64,000 nt of DNA. Origin: Psettodes erumei. Lineage: Eukaryota > Chordata > Actinopteri > Pleuronectiformes > Psettodidae. Below are positions 12,161 to 23,999 of this stretch, in pieces. The translations under genes were made by a program, and so were the position numbers. Where the stretch lies: NCBI GenBank assembly GCA_016785225.1, contig JAFBJZ010000781.1:4588001-4652000 (forward strand), written 5' to 3'. Below the pieces are notes generated by a model. It did not search any database, had not been told where the DNA came from, and saw only the letters and a list, made by a program, of their open reading frames with translations. Position 1 is the first letter of the stretch, and every line of letters starts with the position of its first letter.

Positions 12161-12796
12161 TTATCAGGTGGATGTCTGCTGAATACTATATGTTGCTCTG
12201 CAGCTAATGAAGAGAGACTGCAATGCAACGGACTGAACGTCGCATGGAGTGTTTAGACTTTGTTGTTTCCGGCACCGCTACATTCATTTTTATCAAACAT
12301 ATGCTTTTTTTAAGACATATTTCACAAATGCACGTCGAAATACCTTTAACATATCCTGCTTTTCCGTCAATGTATGAATAATGGACCTAATTGGCGAAGG
12401 GACTTGACATGGATCAAAGCAACGCTGGCGAAGAAAAGCAAAAGGTTGGCGCTGCTATGAAAACTTGATAACTTTTCAAATGAGCTTGAACTGTCAAGTC
12501 AAAGAGGGCTGCAAAATAAATGTGAATTAGTTTTTAATATTCTGGTAATAAATGTCAAAGCGCCCGCACATCACATCTGTACATGATGTGACTGCAGATG
12601 ACAGATTTCCCAGACATGTTACCTCTCCTCCCCTCAACTCACTCTTTTTTTGTGTGTTGGGGTTTTTGTTTTGTTGGGAAGTGACAGAGGGTTTAATCAA
12701 GAAAGCAGGCAATTCATCAATCCTAAAGAAGGCGCCTGTACAACCCTGACAGAGCGCACATGGTTTTAGACCAACTCGAACCTGGCCAGCTGTCAG

Positions 12797-12902
<106 letters not shown>

Positions 12903-14430
12903 AGAGCTACCACCACGCTAACAATTAACACAAATGGGCTGTCGGCTACGACCTCACACTTGGTCTGCAGGCTATCGCATTGTTAACTAGAATGACACTC
13001 AGGATGCAGACCTCTGCCGAGGCCAAAGCACCCTAAACACGCTGCATTTTTAACATCGACACCTGGGCAGCATTTCCTGAGAAAGTGAAACGTTAAAAAA
13101 CGCCCACTCAATGTGTTGAGGAAAGTGATATCACAAATTCCTGGATCTGCCACTTAAACCAAATCCGAACCCAAACTGAACGGGTCCTCCCCCGGCCCCC
13201 TGCCCCGTCTCTCCATCAACTTTGGTGCTTTTTTTTTTTTGCGTAACACCGTTGAAAAGGATGCGACGACGACAACAAAGCTGCTGCGAGGTTGACGAGC
13301 ACACGGTCTCGAGCAATAAAGCAACAAACATCTCGGGCCGACTCCGTTCATCCTCCTGCCTTTAACGATCTCCCCAGCTCGTGGAGAGACGCGTGAAGGC
13401 AGAAGAGAGAGGGAGACTGCACCTGCAAAGGACAGTTTTCCGGGGGTAAATGATGACTGCTGGCAGCGCACTGTACAGTATGCGCATGTTCTTCACCGTC
13501 ACTCAAAGTCCATCCCGGCGGAGGAGTCGCACACCAAATGCCACAAACCGCTCAGCTGTGTGTTAATGTCTGCTCCTTCCGGGTCACACTTCACACACTT
13601 GTCTGGAGCAACCAATAATGACTGTCATACCAACATAATGATGTATTCTTTTTTTGTCAATTATGCGCAGATTTCCTTCCTCCTCTTCTTTTTTTTCATG
13701 GATAGTTTTGGATTTGGATTCAGAGACCTTAAATCTTAAGTCAATGCATGTAATCGGAAAAAAGTTCTAGCTCAATCTGTACATTTCAAGCAATTGCTTT
13801 CACGCTGGACTTGCATTAAAGAGGCTGGGTGTGCCTCTGCTGGAGCAGCAGGAGGAATCCTCGCCACATGGTGTCTCTCTCCAGCTGGATAAAAACCTGC
13901 CCGCCTCGTTCACCTCGCGTGAATCACACGCTCTTTAAGGCGAGAGCGTCTCAGCCGGCTCTGACTCCGCGGCTCTGAGGCTGTCATGGCTAAGCCTGCG
14001 CTTCCTAACAAATTAGCCTTTCTCCTGTTTTAGTCATGGGGCATTGTGCTGCGGTTCAGTCTGTCCTTGACAAAGGGAAGGGAATTCGTCCAGTGCGTGT
14101 GGGTACATATGTAAGTATGGCATGTGATGGATCATCTTTGACAGCTGTTAAATGTTCTCGAGTGTAACGCCGAGGCTCGTCCGTGAAGCCACATCCGCTC
14201 AGATGAGCAAAGCTGTGTACAGTATCCATCAGTGAGGGGATCGAGCCATCTTCTGTACATCAAGTAGCTTCTTTTATGTGCAGGTGGAGATGATGAGACG
14301 TGAAGTGCCACATAGGAAGCACATGGACTGAACTTTTTCTCCAACATCACAGCTTCTCCTTCGAGCAAGATCTGCAGTTTAACAACCTAATGCATCGTGG
14401 GTGAACCATCAAAAGTGTGAGATGTTTTAC

Positions 14431-14492
14431 CTGACATGGTGTGGGTCCCACTGCTCTGCTGCTCATAATCCGGCCTGCTTGTGGTCCTCTTG
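14431..14492 (-). CDS. mvb12b: mvb12b exon 7: linker
   Basis: Small exon of 62 bases, acceptor poly-T then CCCCAG and donor TCAG|gtaaaa. Joined to the AG left by exon 6 it gives S then KRTTSRPDYEQQSSGTHTMS, with one base left. Human has STRTDYEYQHSNLYAIS here, so (T/S)RxDYE(Q/Y)Q and the final S align. The phases of exons 6 and 7 fit directly. That supports a transcript without the human HISLTLP segment. Confidence 0.87.
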
Positions 14493-17273
14493 CTGGGGAA
14501 AAAAAAAAGACACATTCAGTCAACCGATTGATATTATTTTATTGACGATCACATTAAAAACACCCCAGAAGTATGCAAAATTTGGATTTGACATGAACAT
14601 TTAGGGCATGCGTCGAGATGGCTCGGACATTACCATACAATGCAAACATACAAAGATAATTTCTTTGGCATTAAAGCCTGGAAATTCCCTCCCTTGCAAA
14701 AAGGCGGAGCAGAGCTCTGAAATAACAGACTGAGTCCGAAGAGGAGAAATATGGTAAAAGTTAAACCCTGCCTCAGCTGCCCAGGGGCTAAAACAGACCT
14801 TTAACAGAGGGTTTGGAGCAGGATCTTGTTAATTCTGGAGGAACTGAGAGATTCCATTATTCAAGGGAAGTCTGTTTTTTTTTACCGTTTCATGGCCTTG
14901 TATTACAGAAAACAGCACAGAATGCACTTTGTGGGCAGTTGAAGTTAACAAACCATATAAGATTGAAATCCTCATCAATCAAGCTATCATGAATTACACC
15001 CTGTGACTCACCCCAACGGATCGATAAATCCACAGCAAGCGGGGGGGTGGGGGTAAATAAATAAAAAATTCACAGCTTCGAGGGAGCTGCATAACATGAC
15101 ATGCTCTGAGGGGAAAATGAGCTCTGAGATGGCATTATAAAACAAATGATCTTATAATGATAATGCAAGGCAGTTGGCGATACCATTAAAAAAAAAAGTG
15201 AACTGCTTTGATTAGAGGACGTGCGGCTGAGAGTTCGCTGCTGGAGAAAGAGAACAAGGGCAGAGGGTGCAGGAAAACTAAGCTGAATCATAACAAAGAC
15301 GGGACAGACTTTTGGAAGTGAGCAGGTGTGAAGTTGCAAATAATGAAGTGTGTATCATGTTCTGTATTTGGTCTGTTTATGGATAACATAATCAATCTTC
15401 GCTGGTGAGGGGTGTAAAATCCAAATTTTTGAAATTTAAGACGGATCATATATTCCGGGGGTGCCGCATGTGAGTTGTGGCGTTCAAAGCCTTATCTCTT
15501 CGGATGCGATAAATAAATGCAATAATTTCCATCAAGAGCAATAAAACAAGACTTCTGACAGGCTGTGGTATTTATGAGCTGAAGCCTGCAACTCAGATTT
15601 ATTTGCAATGAAAGGGTCGACTTTTCTTCCTCCTCATTTACATCAGCATTTGGCCATGTTAAATCCAGGCCAATGGTGAATTTTTAAAAGGTTGGCATCA
15701 ATCTTGCGGGAACGATTGCCACATCCAACGCAGACTTCTTTTACCTCGCAAAAGGTTGATTCCACTAGCGAGGAAGAAAGGTACACATCGTTCAAAGCAC
15801 AGAGCCGTCCCTCGGACTGATAACACGGAGGGAGATGGTTTGAATGTCTTTTAAGTCGTCTCCGCGCGCGTTGTTACGTTAGCCGTCCGACAAAACAAAG
15901 GGAACGGAGAGACGAAGAGTATTAACTCTGGCTATTTATCTATGTATTTGAAAGGGTGGGAGTGGTATTTCAAATCCCAAAGAGTGCCGTGTGAAACCAG
16001 AAAAACGTGCTCAGGAAATGCCTTTCGCCTGGCAACCTCCAGGGCTGCTTCCCCCCCATCTGTTTCAAACACGAAGCGGCTCGATCCAAACGGGCCGTTT
16101 CTACGCGCAGTTTTAGGTGCACCGGAGACGGTAGCATATGGCAAATCAATTAGACAACTAATTCTTAAAACAAAAAAAAACATGGCAAGTGCATTTGCTA
16201 ATCAACAGCAGTGTTGGGGCTCATATTATGTCGGCCACTGGAGTTTTGACAACAATTAATCCTCATTTCGGGCAAGGAGAGCCATATTGACACATATTCC
16301 TAATTTGAATATTCAATTATAGTGCAGTTCCTCATCAAATTATAGTAAAACTGGGAACACGGCCTGAAAGATTTACGCAATTACAACGCCGATCAAGAGC
16401 CTTACGTTCCCTTGAAATGTGCTGGAGTTGAAATCATATTAGCGGTGTAAAGCAAACCGCAACACTGAGGATTACCTGACAACATGAACTCCAGTTCAAC
16501 AACTTTTTTTTTTCTTCTTTTGTGTGGTGTTCTTTGTGTTGTTCCACGTGGAATAAGGAGAAGAGACGGAGAAGAGAAAAGTGGGAGAGGCAGTGGGGGA
16601 CAGACGAGTGGTAGTAAGCGGAGAGGTAAGATGAGGATGAGAGTAATATCGCTGAAGAGCCGGAGCTGCGATACGGAGCGCTGGAAGCGCTTGTTTTGAC
16701 ACACATCCAGCCTTTCCCGTGACAACATCTCCACACCTTCCTCTATGTGCCGACAGTGCTGCTTTGTGGGAGCTGCTTTCTCACCCATCATTATCTTCCT
16801 TTAAGTTTGGTGTCAGGTGTTGAAAAGCGGCGTCTCTCTGAATTTAGCGGCGACTCGCCAAATGTTGGGGGTGGGGGGCAACAGATCTTAGCCAATCGCG
16901 CGACCGTTTGCCGGGACCCCTTTGGCTCGATCGCCGCTACTTTTTCCCCCCAACTTTTGCGAACACATCAGAATGATGAGCGAGATTGAGCTGCGAGGAT
17001 CGACTGTTCCTCGACCCCCTCCGATGGGAGATCTGACAGGCGGCGCGCTGACAGTTGCGGTGTCGCTTTCTCGCGCGCACAGTCGCGTGCAGTGGGAAGT
17101 CTTGGTTAACCAGCAGCTGCAATGAAAGCTGATACAACGCTCCTGCTGAGCTGCAGCAAGGTGTCACAGGTGGAAGGCAGAGCAATCCAGAGCGTATTGA
17201 TATGCACGCCAATTCTGACGCCAATGACTCTCTAGGCCTCACCTGTTAAAGAAAAAGCCAGCTATCCAATAGC

Positions 17274-17297
17274 GAAAAAAAAAAAAAAAAAAAAAAA
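17274..17297. repeat. Poly-A run
   Basis: About 23 A residues in intron 6; no flanking element recognised. Confidence 0.9.
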
Positions 17298-17559
17298 GAC
17301 ACTTGGCCTTGACATTTTTATCGCTGTACAGTTTGATTTAAAAAGCGTCCGTGTGTACAATGGCCTATTATTCTAAGAGAAATGTCAAAAACCTTGATTC
17401 TGAGTGAAGCGAGAGAAATTGCAATATTAGGACAAGGCTAATTTATGCTAGCAGTCACTGTAGAGGTCAGATATCAGCCTCAGCAATGACAGTTTTATCA
17501 GGAGAACAAATGGCAGCGTTGGCCGGGAGGAAGGAAGGAGGGGGATACTTTACTGGACA

Positions 17560-17800
17560 CATTAAAAGGCTGACCGGATGGTGCAGGTTTGCCACATTAT
17601 GAAGTCAGGGAGTGGCCGATACGGTCTGTCTTGACAGATTACAAGCCAAAGTGGTCGACATCACGGCGGAGCTATGAATCAAAACGGAGCCCTGTCGCTG
17701 GTTGAAGCGCTTTCGACAAACTTGATAAAGAGACATTAAACACGCAGGGTTCAAACGCATTTGCATGGCAGACTGAAACAGGACGGGTCAGGCCCTACGA
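17560..17800. promoter_or_regulatory. Possible conserved non-coding element in intron 6
   Basis: Complex mid-GC sequence with TGACAGATTACAAG (TGACAG is a TALE/PBX-MEIS core) and AACTTGATAAAGAG (GATA-like). Weakly supported. Confidence 0.25.
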
Positions 17801-20559
17801 GACAGTGGCGGCAGCCTGGGCCACGAGGAACGATCTTAGTTTGGTAATCCCTAAGATTCACTTTGACTTTTTAATCCCACACAGAATGCACTTTAACGAC
17901 CTTTCACAACAATACTGATGAAAGTCTGAAGGAAAACAAGTCAGGAGGGTGTGATCTACACTAGAATCAAACTTTTAAGTCCCCAGCAGAATTTAACAAT
18001 GAATCCTTCATTGCATCATTATATTAATTAGTGCAGCCTGGACTTAACAGAAATGGAGGCACAGATGAAATAATTAAAATGTATAAATTCTTTTGAGAGT
18101 TTCAAATTAGTGAATATCTACAGAAAAACCTTTTCGGTATTCAAGTAATCACTTCAGTAGTTCATCAAAAATGCCAAATAGCTCCTGGCTTTAGCTTTTC
18201 AAATGGACCTGCTGCTTTTCTTTGTTTAATATGACGGTGAATTAAATATCTTTTGAAATATGGTCATTTAAGTGGACCAAACAAGCTATATGAAGACATA
18301 TTATTGGGATACGGGGGGGGGATTCTTTTTACTACTTTTTGTCATTTCACACATTAAGCAAAGAACTGATTAATCGAGGAACTAGAATGATTAGTCCATA
18401 TGGGAAATAATTATTTGTTTCAGCCATAATTCTTTTAAGTTATTGCTAAAATCACCATCAGCCCATTATGAGACAATGAGCTTCTGAACTGCCATAGCCA
18501 GCAGTAATGACAGTGATTTTGCCTCTGGTCTGATGGTGCTGACTGGAAATCCAATCTCTCAAAAAATGATGGACCAGTCTTATACGTGCAAAATCTGCTG
18601 TTAGAACAATCCCACTTACAGTTAGGAAGCGCGTCGTCTCTTGACAGGCCGCAAGCAGACACAAGAACATTTTGTAAACTCAATTTCAAATTCTTAAAGG
18701 CCCATTTTGGAGGAGACTGAACTCAAAGCGTTTTCAAACTGTTTGTAGCTGACAAAACAACACAAAAACTATTCAAATGCAACAGCTTAGCCTTGATGCA
18801 GCAACCGTGTGCACCCCATAATGATGCAACACCCCGCAGTGACTGTGTGCTGCAGCTCCACGCCGCTGGAAAACCTGATTTGCAGTTTACGTTTGTACAC
18901 AACTCTAACAAGCTCTCGCTGCCTGAGGCAACGTAACATTTGAGAGGGATCACTGAAGCTTTCAAAATTATAAGGGTCATTAAAAATTTACACATTATTG
19001 ACTGTATTTAAAACATCTTTTCCACTGACTGTAAAGAGCACTTAAATTTAAGAGGTGCTATTCTCCAAAGGCCATAAAGTTGTTATAGATAGCCCGAAGG
19101 AGGCGTGGAGGAGAGAATTTTCTCTTGCTGAATATGAATAAAGTATAGTGGGGTGATACTACACAGACAGTTTCACTGTAGTACTGCACTTACTTAAGCA
19201 ATCGGGGTGCTTGAGGAGCTCTTTGTAAATCACTGTGTCAAACCATCTAATCTAAAACTTTAAAAATAACTACAGAAATATTTACGGCTGAGCGTGTGGC
19301 TGTCTAAAGTGCATGTCAGTACACAGAAAGGATGCCAGATAAACAGTCAAAGAAGTGCCGCCGTCTAAAAGTGCCCACAGTCCCGTCCTTACGTGTCAGT
19401 GCATTATGGATGGAAATACTCTAAAAGGAAGACCCTCTGACTGTGGGATGAATTTTAATGTTAATACAAAAACAGCGGCCTGTGATCTCAGCGGGAATCA
19501 GGAGGGGGGTGTGAGTTGCTTCGAGGTGCAATTTATTCCAACCTCTGAGCCGCGCCAACTTGAAAGTGGGCTTCAAAAGGGCTGAGGATTACCAGTAAGA
19601 GTTGCGCACAAGACACACATATGGGCCCGAGCTCTCTCGCCATCGCTCCGGCACATCAAAGATTATTGACCACTGACTCCCAGAATATGGGCGACTCTGC
19701 GCAGCTCAGACTTCGGTTCCGAGTTCACTGCTGTCCATGTTGCAGTTCTCGTCCCCGCTGCGTGGCCGTGTGAACGGAAGATCTGTTTCGAATAAGCCTG
19801 CTGGCATCCACTCGCTCGGGCCTCGTGTTGCTTTTAAGTGGCTTTTACTCAGCCCAGCGCAGGATGGCAAAGCGGAGCACTTCAAGCTGGCAGAGCCATG
19901 GGCAGCGCATGCCAAGCCTCCCTCTCCTCTCCTCTCCTCTCCGGCGTCCCACCGAAAGAGTCTCGGTTGTTTATTTACAATTTGCTGTGGAAATCCCTAA
20001 GTTCTTGGTTGCGATAAATAATTGAGCTGTTTGATCTGGACGCAGTACAAAGGGCCGCTCCATTCACTCCGAGGCCTGAGGCGGAGGAAGCCGGAGCAGC
20101 GCGAGCAGAGGAGGTGACGCGCTCTCCAGCGCGGCGGAGATCTTGGAGCTCTCCACCCTTCCTCTGCAGCTGTCGCTCCCTCTCCGGGCTAAATCTCCTC
20201 CTCTTTGTCTGTGCCGAACAGCGCTCCTGTCAACACAGTCGGAGGAGCGACCCGCCTCGGCCTCCCGGGACACACCACAAATAGCGGGAGTTTAGCCCTC
20301 ATTGAACTCATGTTCTTGTTCAGGGGATCCTGTCTAGTTAGCCCTGTCTCTCCGGTTCACCCTCGCTGCCTCGTTGTCCAGCCACAACCTTTACGGCAGA
20401 GTGCCCGGGAGTGATCAATTGCTTGTGTCTTCATTGTTGTGCATATGGTACGGAAGCAAAACAACAGCCCGCCGGCGTGCCGAGCGTGAACTCCAGAGGA
20501 AAGCGAGGAGGAAAGCTGAACTTCAAATGGCACCGCTGAATATTGTAATATGACATTAC

Positions 20560-20670
20560 CTTGCTGTGTTGGGAGGGGCGTCGGCATCTGCCGTGATGGA
20601 CGCTTCCTGGGACGACTGACAATGAGGCACGTCTCCCATTCGATACCAAATTCCCATATTGTTAATCTCA
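20560..20670 (-). CDS. mvb12b: mvb12b exon 6: end of MABP domain and linker start
   Basis: Exon of 111 bases, acceptor GTCCACACAG and donor GCAAG|gtaatg, only 174 bases from exon 5. It encodes GEINNMGIWYRMGDVPHCQS then SQEASITADADAPPNTA, leaving two bases. GE(I/L)N(N/S)MGIWYRMG matches human GELNSMGIWYRMG and closes the MABP domain. The rest is a Ser/Ala/Pro linker, poorly conserved as in the family. Confidence 0.95.
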
Positions 20671-20844
20671 CTGTGTGGACATGAAGAAGAGCCGGTAACG
20701 AGAGTGTAACATAGTTTTAAACAACCAGGTTAGTAATAATTCACGCCAATTAGGAAGTTTTACAATGCACACAATGTCACAAAGTGTGGCAGCTGATCGA
20801 AGCTACAAAACAGCAGCATTCGTTTCCAGTGCCAAGCAGCTCAC

Positions 20845-20974
20845 CCAATACAGGTGTAGTTAACAAGATGGTACTTGGACTTCGCAATGATCTGGATGTC
20901 ACACACAGCCGTCTCAGCCGCCGCACGAGGGCTGATTTTCACACAGAGCCTCCTCTTCCTCGTGGCGGTTTCCT
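20845..20974 (-). CDS. mvb12b: mvb12b exon 5: MABP domain, basic segment
   Basis: Exon of 130 bases, donor GG|gtgagc. The acceptor CTGACTCATCAG has a weak pyrimidine tract. A second AG two bases downstream would break the frame, so 20974 is the edge that fits. With the base left by exon 4 it encodes KETATRKRRLCVKISPRAAA then ETAVCDIQIIAKSKYHLVNY and TCIG. Human has QEVAFRKKRLCIKFIPRDST, EAAICDIRIMGRTKQAPPQY, TFIG. The basic RKRRLCVK run and the AVCDIxI strand are conserved. The basic run could contribute to contact with acidic lipids, which is inference. Confidence 0.96.
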
Positions 20975-21988
20975 CTGATGAGTCAGGTACACACGAGGGT
21001 GTCAGACAGGAATACGTGGTCGTATATTTCAGTCCTGTCTTCTCTCAGTTTCAGGCTAAAAAATTCTGCAGACAATAAGAGCCTCTTGGAGAAATATATA
21101 TTCATAAATCCCACTTATGCTTTGCTATTTAGTCTTTACCAGTCTCAGAATAAGAGATGAGCCAATATCAGTTTCTGGGCGACTTGCTATGCTCAAAGGG
21201 AAATGACTGGACAGCGGAAAGCCACAGAATCCACATGCATTATTATCATTTTTATCATTTTAGTAGGTAAAATGACAGAAGCAAGTGAATCCTCCATCAG
21301 CTTTAGTGCACAACAGGGATTTAAAGTGGATATTCCAGATAGAACCTCATACATAATGCCGCATGTATACATTAAACATGGATCCACATGAAGTAATAAA
21401 ACATTAAATTACACCATAGCCAAACAAAACATAATCTCTTTTCTTCATTCTGGAAAAAAAGCAATGCCATGCTTTCCTATATTGCATCTGTGCCTCGCTC
21501 ATTTATTTCCCCAGCAACACTAGAAAGTGCAGTGTAAATGCAATGATAATAAAAATAATAAACAAGCTGTCCTCACTCCCCACACCAAAATATTATTACA
21601 TTTCCAAGGCATGGATAGTGAGGGGGAAATACATAGCACTCAAAAAGCACTAAAGCATTGGGGAATGCATTTCATTAATATTAGATAACCCCCATCCACT
21701 CGTCCTCTCCCCAAATAAATACATAAATAAATAAGCCCCTCATAAAGAAAAGCACAGCTCCAGCTGAGATAAACAATGACTCATGATTCTCTTCTCTTGT
21801 ACCTCCAGGGCAAAATGTTTATTTTATTCCCACAGTCTGCCATAAATTAAGCTAACCTGCACCCATAAAACATTCACTATCTCAAGCAAAGCTGCCCCCG
21901 AGGACCTCCGCGTAAGCTGGTTGGAGAGTGAAAAAAAACAAGGAGAGGAGGGGAGCGAGCCGCTGGTTGGTATTGACTGTTTACTTAC
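20975..21988 (-). other. mvb12b intron 4
   Basis: A 1 kb AT-rich intron with AAATAAATA repeats around 21713-21735 and unique sequence. Nothing else recognised. Confidence 0.75.
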
Positions 21989-22079
21989 TTGTATCCATTG
22001 TTTCTTGCACAGGTGTGAAGCCCTCTGGCAACGCGTCCTTAATGTCAGTCAGCTTCATGTCCACAACAACCTCGGGCCC
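21989..22079 (-). CDS. mvb12b: mvb12b exon 4: MABP domain
   Basis: Exon of 91 bases, acceptor CCCTCTTTCAG and donor ACAA|gtaagt, entering in phase 0 and leaving one base. It encodes 30 residues, GPEVVVDMKLTDIKDALPEG then FTPVQETMDT. Human MVB12B has NVLVDMKLIDIKDTLPVG then FIPIQETVDT at the same place. The VDMKLxDIKDxLPxGFxPxQET pattern is the second family signature of the MABP fold. Confidence 0.96.
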
Positions 22080-23903
22080 CTGAAAGAGGGAGAGCGCGGG
22101 CAGGAAATTTAAAGTCATGTATGCAAATTCAACTTTTAAATGGATGGAGAGGAAGAAAAAGGAGTAAAAAAAAAAGGTTTGGGTTTTTTTTTTTTTGCAG
22201 GGCTCAGAAAAGAAAATGTAGAGATAATAGAGTCAATGATTTACTAAAAGCTCAGGAAGTCTCTAAAGAGAAGGGTTGACAAAATAGCTGAAGTAATTAC
22301 TCTCTAATAGCCTTTTTTTTTTCGCAATGAGCGACTGCATCTGTGAACCTTTTGGCGAGACGCTGTGGGATGATGGGAGACAGAGCAGGCAGTCTGATCA
22401 ACAGAATGGGACTGGTTAAAAACAATCAGGGACTGTGTAGTTGACATTTTCAAGCATGACTCTTCCCTGCCTCCCATTACATTTTCATTTTTTGCCATAA
22501 TAAATTGCAATAATACACAGCGGCAGAAGAGAGTGGGGTGAGCCAGGCGTGACTTGATGCGTCCGAAAAGGCTGGATTCCACTGCTACTGTTGCCCGACA
22601 GTCATTACCATTAGAGGCATTTTTATTCATAGTTTTTGTACTGACTTAAGGAGGAATATGGATGAATGTTATTACTATGCATGGAACCTTTTTTAGTGTT
22701 TCCCCCCTTTTGCTGGAGAGATTTTTTCCATCAGGGCCTGACAAAAGGGGCTATCTACCTCCAACCTAGAGTATGATAAATCACAAACTATTTACTTCCC
22801 CCCACATAATTCAGGGGCTAATTTTACAGAATCTGTTTTTGTCATAGACAATTACAGTGGGGGCTCCACTGACTGGCAGACAAAATAGCTTTTGTTGATG
22901 GCTCTGTCATGTTTTATTTGTGTCAAAGTCTTTAAAACAATGTGGACACACATTTTAAGATAATATACAGGAACTAGGGGGAGGCTATTTGGATGCTATA
23001 TACTAAACTGAGGCGCAGACTGAGCTCAGGCGTGAGGCAGCCGCTGCCATGGTGCACTGCTTTTAGAGGGCGTACTGTAAAAAAAAAAAAAAAAGACTTG
23101 ATTAAGTCTTAAAATGAGCCGATGCAAAATAATAACAAAATGCACATTTTGTTTACAACGGTGTCTGCATTATCGACCGGCAACCCAGAGAAACAAACTA
23201 ATAGGACAGCCCATAGTGAACTGCACGAGCTGCGGCGAGACGGGCTGATAATCCGGGACATGTAAGTGGGGGTATTTACGGCCACAGGGCGACTGACAGC
23301 TGTGCAACAACGCATCACCTGTAGGCCGCAGGCAGCAGAGTCCACAAATGAGCCGACAGGACGATGAGAGACGTTCAAAGATCCTCTCGGCTGCAGAAGA
23401 GCAGCTGCTGTTTAAATTATGCAGGATATAGGATGACCTCGCCGACTGTGCTTTTTTGTGGAGTCATTTCTTAAATAAAAAGCAGCGTTCTCACATTCAG
23501 GGTAAGGTGCACATCAGCTTTCGAGAATCGCTGTTGGTAACTGCTTTCTCTGCAGGGACACAGTTGATTGAATAAATTGGAATAGTTAAAAATCCAGCTC
23601 ATTGTTATTTCATGAATAAACATAAATAATATCCTCAGGAGGGTCTACAATGTGAAAAATAGCTCACCGAAGTATTATTCATCTGGAATATGCATGCAAA
23701 TCCATTATGTGTAAAAGTTCAAAACCGCACTGCCAACGATGGCCTTTATAAAGGGGACTTTTACTGATCAAAGTGCAGAGTGCATAAAGATATTCCGATG
23801 GCAGAAAAGCGAGATAATAACCACCGGCAGGCAAAAGAGCGCTGCAGATAACGCGTTTGCGCGGGTTGCAGGGGGAAAGGGAGAAGTTTACATTCACACT
23901 TAC
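22080..23903 (-). other. mvb12b intron 3
   Basis: A 1.8 kb intron with poly-A and poly-T runs at 22167-22196, 22313-22322 and 23081-23095, and a mixed homeodomain-like AT stretch at 23570-23660. I see no coding exon, so the shorter loop after CFTR seems real unless a micro-exon was missed. Confidence 0.7.
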
Positions 23904-23999
23904 AGGTTCTCTGGTGAAACAGAGGTAGCGGGTGACCTTGGATTTGAATAAGCCGTCCTTCCACAGGTCGGCGTCAGAGCCATCTGTTGTTTGTGCAAC
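23904..23999 (-). CDS. mvb12b: mvb12b exon 3: MABP domain core
   Basis: Exon of 96 bases, 32 codons, phase 0 at both ends, acceptor TTTCAACATAG and strong donor CCT|gtaagt. It encodes VAQTTDGSDADLWKDG followed by LFKSKVTRYLCFTREP. This is almost identical to the human block (VAQTADGVDADLWKDG, LFKSKVTRYLCFTR) and is the most diagnostic part of the gene. It supplies central strands of the MABP beta-prism; the basic and aromatic LFKSKVTRYLCF stretch is a family hallmark. After CFTR the human protein has a longer SFSKEN-type loop, while this exon ends in EP, so the loop is shorter. Confidence 0.98.

Larger units (their letters stand above)
14493..20559 (-). other. mvb12b intron 6
   Basis: A 6.1 kb intron. 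It holds CpG-dense stretches at 15840-16130, 16850-17110 and 19600-20280, a (CCTCT)n run near 19919-19942, and poly-A at 17274-17297. Human MVB12B has a segment containing HISLTLPATF between the two linker pieces. I searched this intron on the minus strand for an exon encoding it and found none with proper splice sites. Confidence 0.7.

Noticed and set aside
15740..15766. Candidate 20-base micro-exon (SGINLLR) for the missing HISLTLP segment
   Set aside because: Splice signals exist, but the phase does not fit exon 7, so the frame would break.
19706..19915. 69-codon minus-strand frame ending DLPFTRPRSGDENC and following
   Set aside because: Some exon-like look, but no acceptor or donor fits the mvb12b phases and the product is unrecognised.
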